Both the position numbers and the translations under genes were made by a program. A stretch of 64,000 bases of DNA from assembly GCF_003290085.1 (NCBI RefSeq), contig NZ_QMKJ01000001.1, positions 62,001 through 126,000 of the forward strand. The letters run 5' to 3'. Below are positions 1-8,151 of the stretch, one piece after another. This DNA comes from Aliidiomarina sp. B3213. GTDB taxonomy: Bacteria; Pseudomonadota; Gammaproteobacteria; Enterobacterales; Alteromonadaceae. Position 1 is the stretch's first letter, and each line of letters begins with the position of its first letter. The notes under the pieces were generated by a model, which ran no database searches, was not told where the DNA came from, and saw nothing but the letters and a program-made list of their open reading frames with translations.

Positions 1-2
1 TA

Positions 3-197
3 TTCGCCCATTGGGATATTCAAAAAGTGGTTTGGTACGCGGATCCTCATCATGTGTGGCCTACTGATTTTGAGTTGGTTGAAAGAAGCTGGGACGTTTT
101 ACTTTCAAAGGTGTTGGAGCCCTATCAGTTAAGAGTGGCAATACACGAGAATCGAACCGCCGTTGTTGATTATATGCCCGATGCGGTGAGCTTATGA
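3..197 (+). CDS. TcpQ/PilL-like pilus protein, C-terminal fragment
   Basis: Open frame entering from the left edge and ending in TGA; about 64 residues are visible and no start is in the window. It lies just before the secretin and overlaps its start codon (ATGA). The fragment (VVWYADPHHVWPTDFELVER near its beginning) resembles the C-terminal domain of TcpQ/PilL-type proteins, which in type IVb pilus and R64 thin-pilus systems are small periplasmic or lipoprotein partners of the outer-membrane secretin. Identification rests on position and weak sequence resemblance, so it is tentative. The frame and stop are certain. Confidence 0.6.
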   Translation, partial: FAHWDIQKVVWYADPHHVWPTDFELVERSWDVLLSKVLEPYQLRVAIHENRTAVVDYMPDAVSL

Positions 198-1699
198 GAT
201 ACGTTTTCATACTCATTTTCGGAGTAATGTCTTTGGTTGGTTGTGCTCAGCTTGGCGACTCTTATCAAGAGGCCGCTAGTGAATCCTCACAGCGCATAGC
301 CCAGGCTAGGGCGACACAATCTTCAGCTCCTGAGACTGCCAATGTGGTGCGTGCGCAAGGGTATTTCGTTCCTCCTTTGAATTTACCGGAACGTGAAGGA
401 CCGTCGTGGATGGGCTTACCGGTTCAATTTGTCTTTGATGGATATCCTCTAGGACGAGCATTGAACGACTTACTGGCACCAGAAGGGGTGAGTGTAAGGC
501 TCTTGGATGACATTGATGTCACCACGCCTATTTCCCTTCGGCATGAAGGTACGGTCGGAGAAGCATTGCAGCAAATTGGATTAATGACCGGCTTTTCGTA
601 TGTGGCAGAGGACCGTTTAGTGACTTGGCGGCAATACGAAATAGCAGAGTTTGATGTGGCTTTTTTAGCTGGCGTAACCAACTTTTTCCTGGGCGAGGAC
701 GATTCCTCTTCAAGCTCCACCAATAATACCTCCGGTAATCAGGTTGTTGTTTCCGGAGCAGGCGTTAATGACGATAGCGCTCAATATCTAAATTTTACTA
801 GCGAGGCGTTGTCGGTATGGGAAGACTTAGAACATGCGCTTACGTTGCTGCTTTCCGAAGACGGATCTTTGTCTATTAATCAGAGCTCCACCTCTGTTCT
901 TGTCCGGGATCTGCCGCAACACGTCCAACTTGTGCGCGAGTACTTGCTACAACAAAATGAGCGGCTCACGCGGCAAGTCGCTATCGACATCCAAGTGATT
1001 GATGTCACGTTTACCAATGATAATCAGACAGGTATTGATTGGTCTCTGGTGTATGAAGCGACAGGGGGAGAACAGGTTCTAAACCTCTTTCAAAATGGTT
1101 TGAATCAATTTATTGGTGAGCAACAAGGTTTATCTATAACACGAAATTCGGGACGCTATGCGGGCTCAGAGGTTTTGTTAAGTGCCCTTCGTCAACAAGG
1201 CGTGGTCGAGGTTAATAACCACCCTCGGATGGTTTCTATAAACAATCAAATATCTAAAGTCGTGTTGGAAGAAAATGTCACCTATTTGGCTTCGGCTGGA
1301 AGCAGTTCAACTGCAAATGTTGGCTCAAGCGACTTGCTTATCCCTGGTGTGGTTCGCACTGGATTCGAATTATTTGTACTGCCTAAAATTTCTAACCAAC
1401 AGGTGTTATTACAGGTCTCTACCAGCTTGAGTGATTTGTTGGGTATTGAAGAAATCACCTCGGGTGAAACCACCATTCAAACGCCGCAAACAACGCGTAA
1501 GAAATTCTTCATGAAGTCTCTTGTTGGCAATGAACAAACACTGCTTATCTCCGGTTTAAAAAGTGGAAAGCGACATTGGCAAAGTAAACAGGGATTTTTG
1601 CCTTGGCTGTTTGGCGGCAGTCAAACCGACCAAAGCCAGCGCACGGAAACTATTGTATTGCTTACGCCCAGAATCTTACCTACGGGAGCAATATTGTGA
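194..1699 (+). CDS. pilN: Type IVb pilus secretin, PilN-like lipoprotein
   Basis: Outer-membrane secretin that forms the channel for the pilus. The 501-residue product begins with a lipoprotein signal peptide ending in the lipobox LVGC (Cys17). An STN-type N-terminal domain lies at about residues 75-145, followed by a Ser/Asn-rich linker near 170-190 and the secretin beta domain from about 260 to the end, finishing with the family-typical stretch ETIVLLTPRILP. This architecture and the neighbours (PilO, PilP, PilQ, PilR) match the R64/TcpC type rather than the PilQ secretin of type IVa pili. The start overlaps the preceding stop by ATGA, and the stop overlaps the next start by GTGA, so translation is probably coupled. 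Full-length and intact. Confidence 0.87.
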   Translation: MRYVFILIFGVMSLVGCAQLGDSYQEAASESSQRIAQARATQSSAPETANVVRAQGYFVPPLNLPEREGPSWMGLPVQFVFDGYPLGRALNDLLAPEGVSVRLLDDIDVTTPISLRHEGTVGEALQQIGLMTGFSYVAEDRLVTWRQYEIAEFDVAFLAGVTNFFLGEDDSSSSSTNNTSGNQVVVSGAGVNDDSAQYLNFTSEALSVWEDLEHALTLLLSEDGSLSINQSSTSVLVRDLPQHVQLVREYLLQQNERLTRQVAIDIQVIDVTFTNDNQTGIDWSLVYEATGGEQVLNLFQNGLNQFIGEQQGLSITRNSGRYAGSEVLLSALRQQGVVEVNNHPRMVSINNQISKVVLEENVTYLASAGSSSTANVGSSDLLIPGVVRTGFELFVLPKISNQQVLLQVSTSLSDLLGIEEITSGETTIQTPQTTRKKFFMKSLVGNEQTLLISGLKSGKRHWQSKQGFLPWLFGGSQTDQSQRTETIVLLTPRILPTGAIL

Positions 1700-2841
1700 G
1701 CGCAGCTATCGCCATTCCAATAAAGAGAATGAAAAGCTCACAGGCTTTTAAACAAGCCAAAGCGCACTTTCCAGATGGTGTTGGAGGTGTATTTCGCTTA
1801 CCTCAGGAAAAATGGCTTATTGCGACTGATTTTCCGTTAAGTCGCACATTTCTTATGTGGTGGAAATCATTACTGACCAGCAACTGTGCATATATAGAAG
1901 CCTATGGACCGCAAGTTTTATGGGTTGTGGTGCGAGATTCGAAGCTGCAAGTCGTTTATTTAGGCTCGTATGAACACGCAGAAGTGCTTATGACCAACGG
2001 ATGCTCAGTGAAGCAGCCGGCGCTTGAGACGTTTAAACAAGTTAAGAACTCTCACCCACTCATGCATAAGATCAATGCATTAACCGCCCAAGGGGCCCTG
2101 AAGAAGCCTGAAAATAATGATCTGGGCCGAGTCGCAGTCAACTACAAGCGGTTAAGTCGTCACCAACAATCAGTGCCTTTAAGTGCTTTGATCGTCATTA
2201 CTGCTGTATGCACGATGGGCTATATGTTTCTGCCGGACAAGACTGTGCCGGTAGCAAAGCCTCCGTCTGATAAAGATAAGATAGCAGAAATACTGGAACA
2301 TTTGCCGGGTAAAGTGACGCCGCTATTACGCTTAGATTACAACAATCAGACTGCTTTAACTCAGATTCACGGCTGGCGCCTTAAAAGCTCTTCAATGACT
2401 ACATCTTCACTTCGCTACGAGCTTGTGAGAGACGGTGGCAATTTGAGGTATTTGCGCAAGAAGCTTTCCGCTTTGAATATGAAGGTTGAGCAGAAAAATG
2501 GTCAGTGGTTAGCGTCTCAACCTGTTGCCTTGCCGGCACCAATTGAGGAAATAGAAAAGCTCGACTGGGTCGATATTGAAGCCTTGTCGGACTGGATAGA
2601 TTATCAACTTGAATTGTGGATGCCCGGAGCAAAGCTTTTGTCTGTCCCCGAAAAGCAGCATGGAGACTATCGTATTCATAGGTTTGTTTTGCTGTTTGAA
2701 AAGCAGTACCTACCGGATCTACTCACTCTAGCGGCTATTCTGGAAAAGCTTCCTGTACAGTTTCAAAGTGGGGAGGTAGAGCGCCATAAAACTCAGATTT
2801 CAGGTCATATAGAACTGATAGGAGTAGGCAAAGATGAATAA
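1696..2841 (+). CDS. pilO: Type IVb pilus inner-membrane protein, PilO-like
   Basis: A 381-residue protein starting with GTG that overlaps the secretin stop (GTGA). GGAG lies 8 bases upstream, which supports this start; a longer in-frame ATG at 1603 lies inside the secretin gene and has no such support. The N-terminal 150 residues look cytoplasmic and contain a PilO2-like block (VGGVFRLPQEKWLI). One membrane span lies near residues 155-175 (SALIVITAVCTMGYMFLP), followed by a periplasmic domain. This layout fits the type IVb pilin accessory protein PilO, thought to link the cytoplasmic ATPase to the periplasmic and secretin parts. The assignment leans on gene order, since PilO proteins are poorly conserved. 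Confidence 0.75.
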   Translation: MSAAIAIPIKRMKSSQAFKQAKAHFPDGVGGVFRLPQEKWLIATDFPLSRTFLMWWKSLLTSNCAYIEAYGPQVLWVVVRDSKLQVVYLGSYEHAEVLMTNGCSVKQPALETFKQVKNSHPLMHKINALTAQGALKKPENNDLGRVAVNYKRLSRHQQSVPLSALIVITAVCTMGYMFLPDKTVPVAKPPSDKDKIAEILEHLPGKVTPLLRLDYNNQTALTQIHGWRLKSSSMTTSSLRYELVRDGGNLRYLRKKLSALNMKVEQKNGQWLASQPVALPAPIEEIEKLDWVDIEALSDWIDYQLELWMPGAKLLSVPEKQHGDYRIHRFVLLFEKQYLPDLLTLAAILEKLPVQFQSGEVERHKTQISGHIELIGVGKDE

Positions 2842-3388
2842 CTGCAAGCATACACTTTTAGTCGTCTTACTCTGCTTAATATGTGCTTTTGAGGCGTATG
2901 CTGAGGATGACGAAGAGAAAGAGTCGTATTTGCGTACGCCTGAAGAGCAACGTCAATTGCTGACCGAACATGCGGTTTTTCCTGAAGAAGGGAGACAACA
3001 TCAGCAACTCGCATTATCTCTTCGTAATCAAAGATTGTTAGAAGCCCAGGCGGAGTCTCGTGCCCGCCAATTGCAATTTCAATTACAGGCGGCTCAAGCG
3101 CTGCATGCTATTCGCCAGCTTTCTGTTGTGGTGGATTCTAGTGAATTACAAACCAGTGACGAGTCTAATAATGAAGTTTCGTATCAAACAGATTTAAAGC
3201 GTTTCCGTTTACTTGGAATATGGCGTCGCTCTAATGGTGTTCGTGCAAAACTCGCTTACGGCGAACATTTGTTCACCGTAAAGCATGGTGACCGGCTGCT
3301 AGGCAACATAGTTGTGCACGTAAACACTCATAAAGTCGTTCTGAACATAGATGGTAAGCGTCATGAACTTTCTATGGGAGGATTCTAA
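2834..3388 (+). CDS. pilP: Type IVb pilus periplasmic protein, PilP-like
   Basis: A 184-residue exported protein. Residues 1-23 form a signal peptide (hydrophobic LLVVLLCLICAFEAYA). An acidic and Gln-rich, probably helical middle follows (about 24-115). The C-terminal 60 residues resemble the small beta domain of PilP proteins (FRLLGIWRRSNGVRAKLAYG). It overlaps PilO by 8 bases, and its stop shares one base with the next start (TAATG). In R64-type systems PilP sits in the periplasm between inner-membrane proteins and the secretin. The function is inferred from family and operon position. Confidence 0.75.
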   Translation: MNNCKHTLLVVLLCLICAFEAYAEDDEEKESYLRTPEEQRQLLTEHAVFPEEGRQHQQLALSLRNQRLLEAQAESRARQLQFQLQAAQALHAIRQLSVVVDSSELQTSDESNNEVSYQTDLKRFRLLGIWRRSNGVRAKLAYGEHLFTVKHGDRLLGNIVVHVNTHKVVLNIDGKRHELSMGGF

Positions 3389-4911
3389 TGCTTACTGTTT
3401 TTACCAAGGAGCAGCTTTTGCATACTCAAGCTTGCCCAAAGCTATTGAATATGTGCCTGCAAGCAACCCACAAGTGGTCTGACTCAAGCTTAGCTATCGT
3501 GGTGTTAGACAATGGTTACTTGCTTGCTTCAGAATCGGTTTGGTCGTCTGAGCAAATGCTCATCACGCGAATAGATGCGCAAGCTCGCCTTCACTATCCG
3601 ACATTGCACTGGGCCAAGTGTGAAAGTGCATTAATTCGCCAAACTTTAACCGAGTCGGACGCTATACGAAGAGAGCGTTCTGAGTCTTTAAGCTTTGATG
3701 AAAGCAACCAGTCTATGGCTAAACAAGCGCTCATAGACATTGTTATGGATGCTCATAGGCAGCAAGCTACCGATATTCACCTTCGTATGGTTGGGCGAGA
3801 GGCTCGTATTGCATACCGAATTCATGGTCAGCTCTATAGACAGCCGTCCCGAAGCAGAACGTCAGTTACAGAGGCTATCGCAGCCGCGCTAAATACCCAG
3901 TCAGAGGATTTTCGAGAAGTATTTGATGAGCGCCATTTGAGTGGAGCAAGCATTTCTTTGGTAATGCCCGATAGCGGTCAGACCATGAGAATTCGAACAC
4001 AAAAGTCGCCGTGTAGGGACGGCTTTTCGGTAACGCTTAGGTTGCAGCCGAGTGAGCAAAGGAGTTTGCCTGAACTCTACCAACTGGGGTTTTCGCCATC
4101 GCGAATTGATGTAATAAAACGAGTTGTTGGACAAGCAAGCGGATTGTTTTTTATTTCGGGGCCAACCGGACATGGCAAAACAACCACACTTGCTGCCATC
4201 AATAGCTGCATTCCCGCGTCTCGTAAGATTGTCTCGCTCGAGGACCCCATAGAAATTATACAGCCAGAAATTGAGCAGAAATTTGTTTCCAGTGAACAAG
4301 ACATCCATGCTTTTGCGAACATGATAAAAGCTGTGTTGAGAGAAGATCCGGATTTAGTAGAAATTAGCGAAACACGGGATCTACAAACAGCGAATGCTAG
4401 TATCTCAGCGGCTTTAACTGGGCACCTAGTTGCGTCCACGATACACGCAACAGATGCTGTGGGTATTATTAGTCGACTTCATGACTTGGGCGTATCGCTA
4501 GAAAAATTGAGTCAACCTGGCTTGTTCGCTGGACTTCTCGCACAGCGGTTACTTCCTCGCCTGTGTACCCAATGTAAACAGGAACATCACTCCCCCCAAT
4601 GGGGTAAACACGCCGTACAATCTGAAAATGGGTGCAAAGCTTGTCATTTCACCGGTTTAACGGGTCGCGTAGCTGTAAGTGAATTGATTATTCCAGACGA
4701 ACGCGCATCCGTTTGGATTAAGCAAGGCGACTGGGATACTTGGAAGCGAAATTTAGCGAAGAGTGGTTGGGACGCAATGGCTGTAGATGCCATGCTGTTG
4801 GTGCGACAGCAACTTGTTGATCCTCACCATGCTTATGAATTGGTTCCTGGGCTTGAAACAAGCGCGAACATTAATCTGTCGAAACTTACGGGAGAAGCAC
4901 TTTGTTCGTGA
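3388..4911 (+). CDS. pilQ: Type IVb pilus assembly ATPase, PilQ-like (GspE family)
   Basis: A cytoplasmic hexameric ATPase that powers pilus assembly. Of 507 residues, 110-450 match the T2SE/GspE core: an Asp/His-box region near 130 (QQATDIHLRM), Walker A GPTGHGKTTT near 255, a Walker B-like segment LREDPDLVEISETRD near 315-330, and a His box (GHLVASTIHATDA) near 345-360. A zinc-type pair CTQC...CKAC follows near 391-420, as in GspE/PilB ATPases. The Walker B glutamate is kept, but the usual Gly before it is Ser (ISE for IGE). It begins on the last base of pilP. In this nomenclature PilQ is the ATPase, unlike in type IVa pili. Confidence 0.88.
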   Translation: MLTVFTKEQLLHTQACPKLLNMCLQATHKWSDSSLAIVVLDNGYLLASESVWSSEQMLITRIDAQARLHYPTLHWAKCESALIRQTLTESDAIRRERSESLSFDESNQSMAKQALIDIVMDAHRQQATDIHLRMVGREARIAYRIHGQLYRQPSRSRTSVTEAIAAALNTQSEDFREVFDERHLSGASISLVMPDSGQTMRIRTQKSPCRDGFSVTLRLQPSEQRSLPELYQLGFSPSRIDVIKRVVGQASGLFFISGPTGHGKTTTLAAINSCIPASRKIVSLEDPIEIIQPEIEQKFVSSEQDIHAFANMIKAVLREDPDLVEISETRDLQTANASISAALTGHLVASTIHATDAVGIISRLHDLGVSLEKLSQPGLFAGLLAQRLLPRLCTQCKQEHHSPQWGKHAVQSENGCKACHFTGLTGRVAVSELIIPDERASVWIKQGDWDTWKRNLAKSGWDAMAVDAMLLVRQQLVDPHHAYELVPGLETSANINLSKLTGEALCS

Positions 4912-5966
4912 GTTGGTGGGGTAGCAAACAAGTAGGTAAGGTGCCTAGGCTTACTGATAGTGAACAATTACAACTTGCTTTAGATTTAATGAATTGGATG
5001 CGTCAAGGTGTAAACGTATGGCAAGGGCTCAATATGGTTTTGGTGTCGTCTCGTGAGTTAGGTGACGCTAAATTAGAAACTGCATCCCGCTTCCTTCTTG
5101 CGGAGTTATCGGAAGGGAAAAGTTTAGGTCAGGCTTTTCACGGTTGGGCAAACCCTGAACTTGTAGTGATTTTAGATTCTGGGGTAAAAGCTGACAATTT
5201 AATTGGTGCAATTCAGGAGCTCGAGAGAAATGTTCAGTTAAAGCGCAAATTACTACAAGCGATTGTGCGGCAGCTTATATACCCAATATCACTATTTGCG
5301 ACTAGCTTAGTGGCGCTGTGGTTTGTTGGAACTCAAATTCTTCCTAGGTTATTGGATGGTTATGGACAGGCCGAAATGCTGCCTGTGGCTGTCGCTGTGT
5401 CGGAAATGGCAAATCTTATTCAGCTGTTGTTTGTCCCCTGTATTCTATTGCTTGTTTCGCTGATTATTTGGGTATTGAGCAACCGTAAGGTATACACATC
5501 GACTTTTCATAGGCTGGTTAGTACCACGGTTTTCTACCAAGTTTATCGGTTGTTTTGTGCCGTAAGCGTACTTAACCAACTTAGCTTAATGGCTAAATAC
5601 TCAAGAAGTTTGGCGCGCTCATGTGTGATTCTGAAAAACCATGCGCAAGGACTGGTTAAACATCATTACCAAGTCATGCTCGAGCATTACGCAAATGGCT
5701 ATACCGAGCTTTCCGATGTAATGAATTCAGGACTTTTGGAGTCGTCATCTCTCATGCGGTTGCGGATGTCGTCGGGTAGACAGAGTGAGCGCAGTCAACA
5801 AATTTACGAACTCGCCATTAACTTAAGTCGGAAAGCTGAGTCAATTACGAGAAGGCGACTGAAAGTTGTGGTGTGGAGTTTGTATTCAATATCGTTTTTG
5901 TTAGTGGTTGCTACGGTAGTAGCAACAGCACAAACGGTATTTTATATGCTTGAACAATGGAGTTAA
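4902..5966 (+). CDS. pilR: Type IVb pilus inner-membrane platform protein, PilR-like (GspF family)
   Basis: Polytopic inner-membrane platform that works with the assembly ATPase. Two GspF-type halves are visible: a helical cytoplasmic domain (residues 20-120, with ELSEGKSLGQAF) before membrane spans near 128-150 and 180-200, then a second cytoplasmic half (about 215-325) and a last span near 330-350. The start is ambiguous: TTG at 4902 has GGAG 7 bases upstream, whereas GTG at 4908 makes a GTGA overlap with the ATPase stop. I keep TTG because the spacing matches that of the pilO start. Length of 354 residues is normal for the family. Confidence 0.85.
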   Translation: MFVSWWGSKQVGKVPRLTDSEQLQLALDLMNWMRQGVNVWQGLNMVLVSSRELGDAKLETASRFLLAELSEGKSLGQAFHGWANPELVVILDSGVKADNLIGAIQELERNVQLKRKLLQAIVRQLIYPISLFATSLVALWFVGTQILPRLLDGYGQAEMLPVAVAVSEMANLIQLLFVPCILLLVSLIIWVLSNRKVYTSTFHRLVSTTVFYQVYRLFCAVSVLNQLSLMAKYSRSLARSCVILKNHAQGLVKHHYQVMLEHYANGYTELSDVMNSGLLESSSLMRLRMSSGRQSERSQQIYELAINLSRKAESITRRRLKVVVWSLYSISFLLVVATVVATAQTVFYMLEQWS

Positions 5967-5995
5967 GGCAAACAGAAAACTAATAAGGAAATGAC

Positions 5996-6436
5996 ATGAA
6001 GAACGTAAAAGGATTTACATTTATTGAAGTGCTTGCGGTGTTGAGCATCATCGCATTGTCAACCATGGGAGTGCTCGCACTCAGAGATTGGGCAGCTAGT
6101 AATGCTCGAATATCAGAGGCGAAAGGGCAGATTGCCACTTTACAGTCTGGTGTACAGCAATGGCGTCCTCGAAATGGCATTTATACCGGTATTTCAGTGG
6201 AGGAACTGTCGTCGATAGCCGCAGTTCCGGTTTCTTGGGACGACGGTTCTGCAATTAATCCCTGGGGAGGCGATATTGAGGTTGAAGTGGATAGTAGCGA
6301 TGCAACCAAGTATCGGGTGACCATAACGAATATTAGCTTGGAGCAAGAAGGTGAGCGCTTGGTGCGCGACTATTCGGAGATTTCTGAAGACGTTTCCTTC
6401 TCCGGCGACAGCGTCGAAATTGGATTTCAGGGTTAG
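5996..6436 (+). CDS. pilS: Type IV prepilin, probable major pilin PilS-like
   Basis: A 146-residue prepilin. The short leader MKNVKG ends in the glycine cut by prepilin peptidase; the mature protein starts with Phe and has Glu at +5 (FTFIEVLAVLSIIAL), giving the classic hydrophobic N-terminal helix. The globular part begins near residue 40. No C-terminal cysteine pair, common in other pilins, is present. An AAGGA ribosome site precedes the ATG, and there is a 29-base gap after pilR, the only real gap in the operon; strong separate translation would suit a major subunit. The major role is inferred from position (as pilS in R64). Confidence 0.82.
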   Translation: MKNVKGFTFIEVLAVLSIIALSTMGVLALRDWAASNARISEAKGQIATLQSGVQQWRPRNGIYTGISVEELSSIAAVPVSWDDGSAINPWGGDIEVEVDSSDATKYRVTITNISLEQEGERLVRDYSEISEDVSFSGDSVEIGFQG

Positions 6437-6438
6437 CT

Positions 6439-6666
6439 GTGACTTTAACATTGATGGAAACCGTTATTGTAATTGCTCTAGCAAGTGGAGTTGCTGCTAG
6501 TTTTGCCTTGTATCACGCCTCACCTAACCTTGCATTAGACGATATAGGAAAAAAGGCGAGTGAATGTGTATTTTCCTCGCAAGTACAGCAAAGAGTGCTT
6601 GAGGAACAGTGGGTATTCAATGAAACGGTAACCGAAACGAGCGTGAATTGTCATGAGAGCAATTAA
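6439..6666 (+). CDS. Short pilin-like membrane protein without a cleavage glycine
   Basis: A 75-residue product starting at GTG, 2 bases after pilS. Residues 3-22 (LTLMETVIVIALASGVAASF) imitate a mature pilin N-terminus, with a Glu that aligns with +5, but only two residues precede it and Thr replaces the glycine required by prepilin peptidase. The rest is short, with two cysteines (CVFSS and SVNCHE) that could pair. It overlaps the next gene by 14 bases. It may be a minor pilin that bypasses cleavage, or a decaying one. The frame continues upstream without any start codon before a stop, so a longer leader is not available. Confidence 0.6.
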   Translation: MTLTLMETVIVIALASGVAASFALYHASPNLALDDIGKKASECVFSSQVQQRVLEEQWVFNETVTETSVNCHESN

Positions 6667-7573
6667 CGGTTTTAGTTTGCTCGAACTCACCATAAGTATG
6701 GCTATTCTGAGTGGGTTGGTATTAGTTGGCATGCAGATTCAGTCGACATTGCATCAAAGTAAAATGGTGCAACATGCTGCTGAATACATGGTGAAATTGA
6801 AGCAAGAGGTTAATCGGTTTGCTACTTTACATGGTCACTTTCCAGAGGTTGTTACTGAACTACCGAACTTGCCTAATGAAGTGCCCTGGAACTTGACGTT
6901 TAACATGCAACAACAAGGCGAAACGTTAAATGTACGGACTCAATTTCCAAGTGAAACGGCAGCTCAAAGAGTATCTCGGTTGTTGGGTTCTACAGATATT
7001 TCCGGAAGTACACTTACTTTTGCTGTGCAAAAGCCGGTGACTGACGTTGTGTGGGATTTTGCACTTTATCGCTATCCGATATCTGGACGACCAGAACTAA
7101 ACCAAATGCAAACGCATTTAGATATGAATAACTTCGATATTTTAAATGTGGGCATGTTAGATACTACCTCGGTGCAAGCCAACACTCTGACAACGAACAG
7201 GTTGAATGCTCATACTTACACTTCAGATAGTTTACTTGTGCGAAATACGGCAACCCTAAACCAGTTAGATGTAAATAATTTAACTGGAGAGCAGTTGACC
7301 GTTACAAACATGACGACAGACTACGCGGAAATACAGGATTTATTAGTGGATGAACTGTCTGCTGATGAACTAGATGTTCACCAATTAACCGCCCAACAAC
7401 TTACAGTAGATGAGGTTGTAGCAAACAGCGTTGAAACCCAGACACTTGAGGCCGACGAAATATTCGCAAGTGACTTTATTACTCCACAAGGAAGTTTTAA
7501 TGACTTTATACAGCGACTAGATACGTTAGAGGTATTATGGAGCGCCTGTGTACAAGAAGGGGGCTGCCAATAA
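6653..7573 (+). CDS. pilV: PilV-like minor pilin or tip adhesin with five-residue repeats
   Basis: A 306-residue prepilin-like protein. The leader MRAING is followed by FSLLELTISMAILSG, a correct peptidase site with Glu at +5. A pilin-like globular part extends to about 150. A segment LDMNNFDILNV near 156-166 resembles the motif type seen in R64 PilV proteins. From about 195 to 275 a hydrophobic residue (Leu, Met, Val, Ile; Ala once) occurs at every fifth position, as in pentapeptide-repeat beta-helices. The end carries a Cys pair (SACVQEGGC). Gene order after pilS supports a PilV role at the pilus tip. No shufflon inverted repeats or recombinase are seen next to it. Confidence 0.72.
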   Translation: MRAINGFSLLELTISMAILSGLVLVGMQIQSTLHQSKMVQHAAEYMVKLKQEVNRFATLHGHFPEVVTELPNLPNEVPWNLTFNMQQQGETLNVRTQFPSETAAQRVSRLLGSTDISGSTLTFAVQKPVTDVVWDFALYRYPISGRPELNQMQTHLDMNNFDILNVGMLDTTSVQANTLTTNRLNAHTYTSDSLLVRNTATLNQLDVNNLTGEQLTVTNMTTDYAEIQDLLVDELSADELDVHQLTAQQLTVDEVVANSVETQTLEADEIFASDFITPQGSFNDFIQRLDTLEVLWSACVQEGGCQ

Positions 7574-8151
7574 GGTATTTGCGGCAACATGGCCAAGGTA
7601 TGGTGGAATTTATCGTAGCCTTTCCATTAGTACTCTTATTTCTTGCTGGTCTGATTCAATTGGGGTGGTTGTTTTTAGCTCAGCATTTATTGCACGCGAC
7701 CACTCAGCATATTTCCCTCTATGCAGCTGCAAATCAGAAAGCTCAAACCGAGTTCATAAGTATCTTTGTTGATCGAATGAAACAGCTACCTCACGGAGGT
7801 TTAGCTATACCTAAGTTCGAGCTAAGCGTGGATAAAGACTTAGAAGACAGCTCGTTTTGGCAAAATACAGAACATGGGGTAAAGGTACTCAAATCCGATT
7901 TTGTTATAGCTCGTTTAACTAAATTGAGTGAACAAGAAAGAGAAGAGTGGCTGCGTGCTAATACGCCCACGTTGAGGGTTGAATGGTGCTTTCCGTTGCG
8001 GGTGCCGGTGATAAATCAACTCTTTGAATTGGCGCTAAAGGATGCTAATGAGTGCGCATTATATGGAGGTAACGGAGTGCCCTATATTCGTCTTGAAAGC
8101 CAGACTCGATTTACGATGAAGTCTGACTTTCAGATGCCGAATAATGATTAA
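7537..8151 (+). CDS. TadE-like pseudopilin protein
   Basis: A 204-residue protein with one N-terminal membrane span (residues 21-45). It is introduced by [17 protein letters not shown], the glycine-(x)n-Val-Glu-Phe pattern of TadE-family pseudopilins. The remaining 150 residues are probably periplasmic and have a Cys pair (EWCF, NECALY). The ATG at 7537 lies inside the pilV-like gene; TTG at 7579, preceded by AAGG, would give a leader of more usual length (LRQHGQG), so the start is uncertain. TadE proteins belong to Tad/Flp pilus systems, so its place at the end of an R64-like operon is unusual. Its stop overlaps that of folD. Confidence 0.65.
   Translation: MERLCTRRGLPIRYLRQHGQGMVEFIVAFPLVLLFLAGLIQLGWLFLAQHLLHATTQHISLYAAANQKAQTEFISIFVDRMKQLPHGGLAIPKFELSVDKDLEDSSFWQNTEHGVKVLKSDFVIARLTKLSEQEREEWLRANTPTLRVEWCFPLRVPVINQLFELALKDANECALYGGNGVPYIRLESQTRFTMKSDFQMPNND

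Noticed and set aside
6653-8151. A shufflon or invertible segment at the PilV-like 3' end
   Set aside because: I saw no repeated inverted sites of the sfx type and no recombinase gene in the window; the 3' end is unique.
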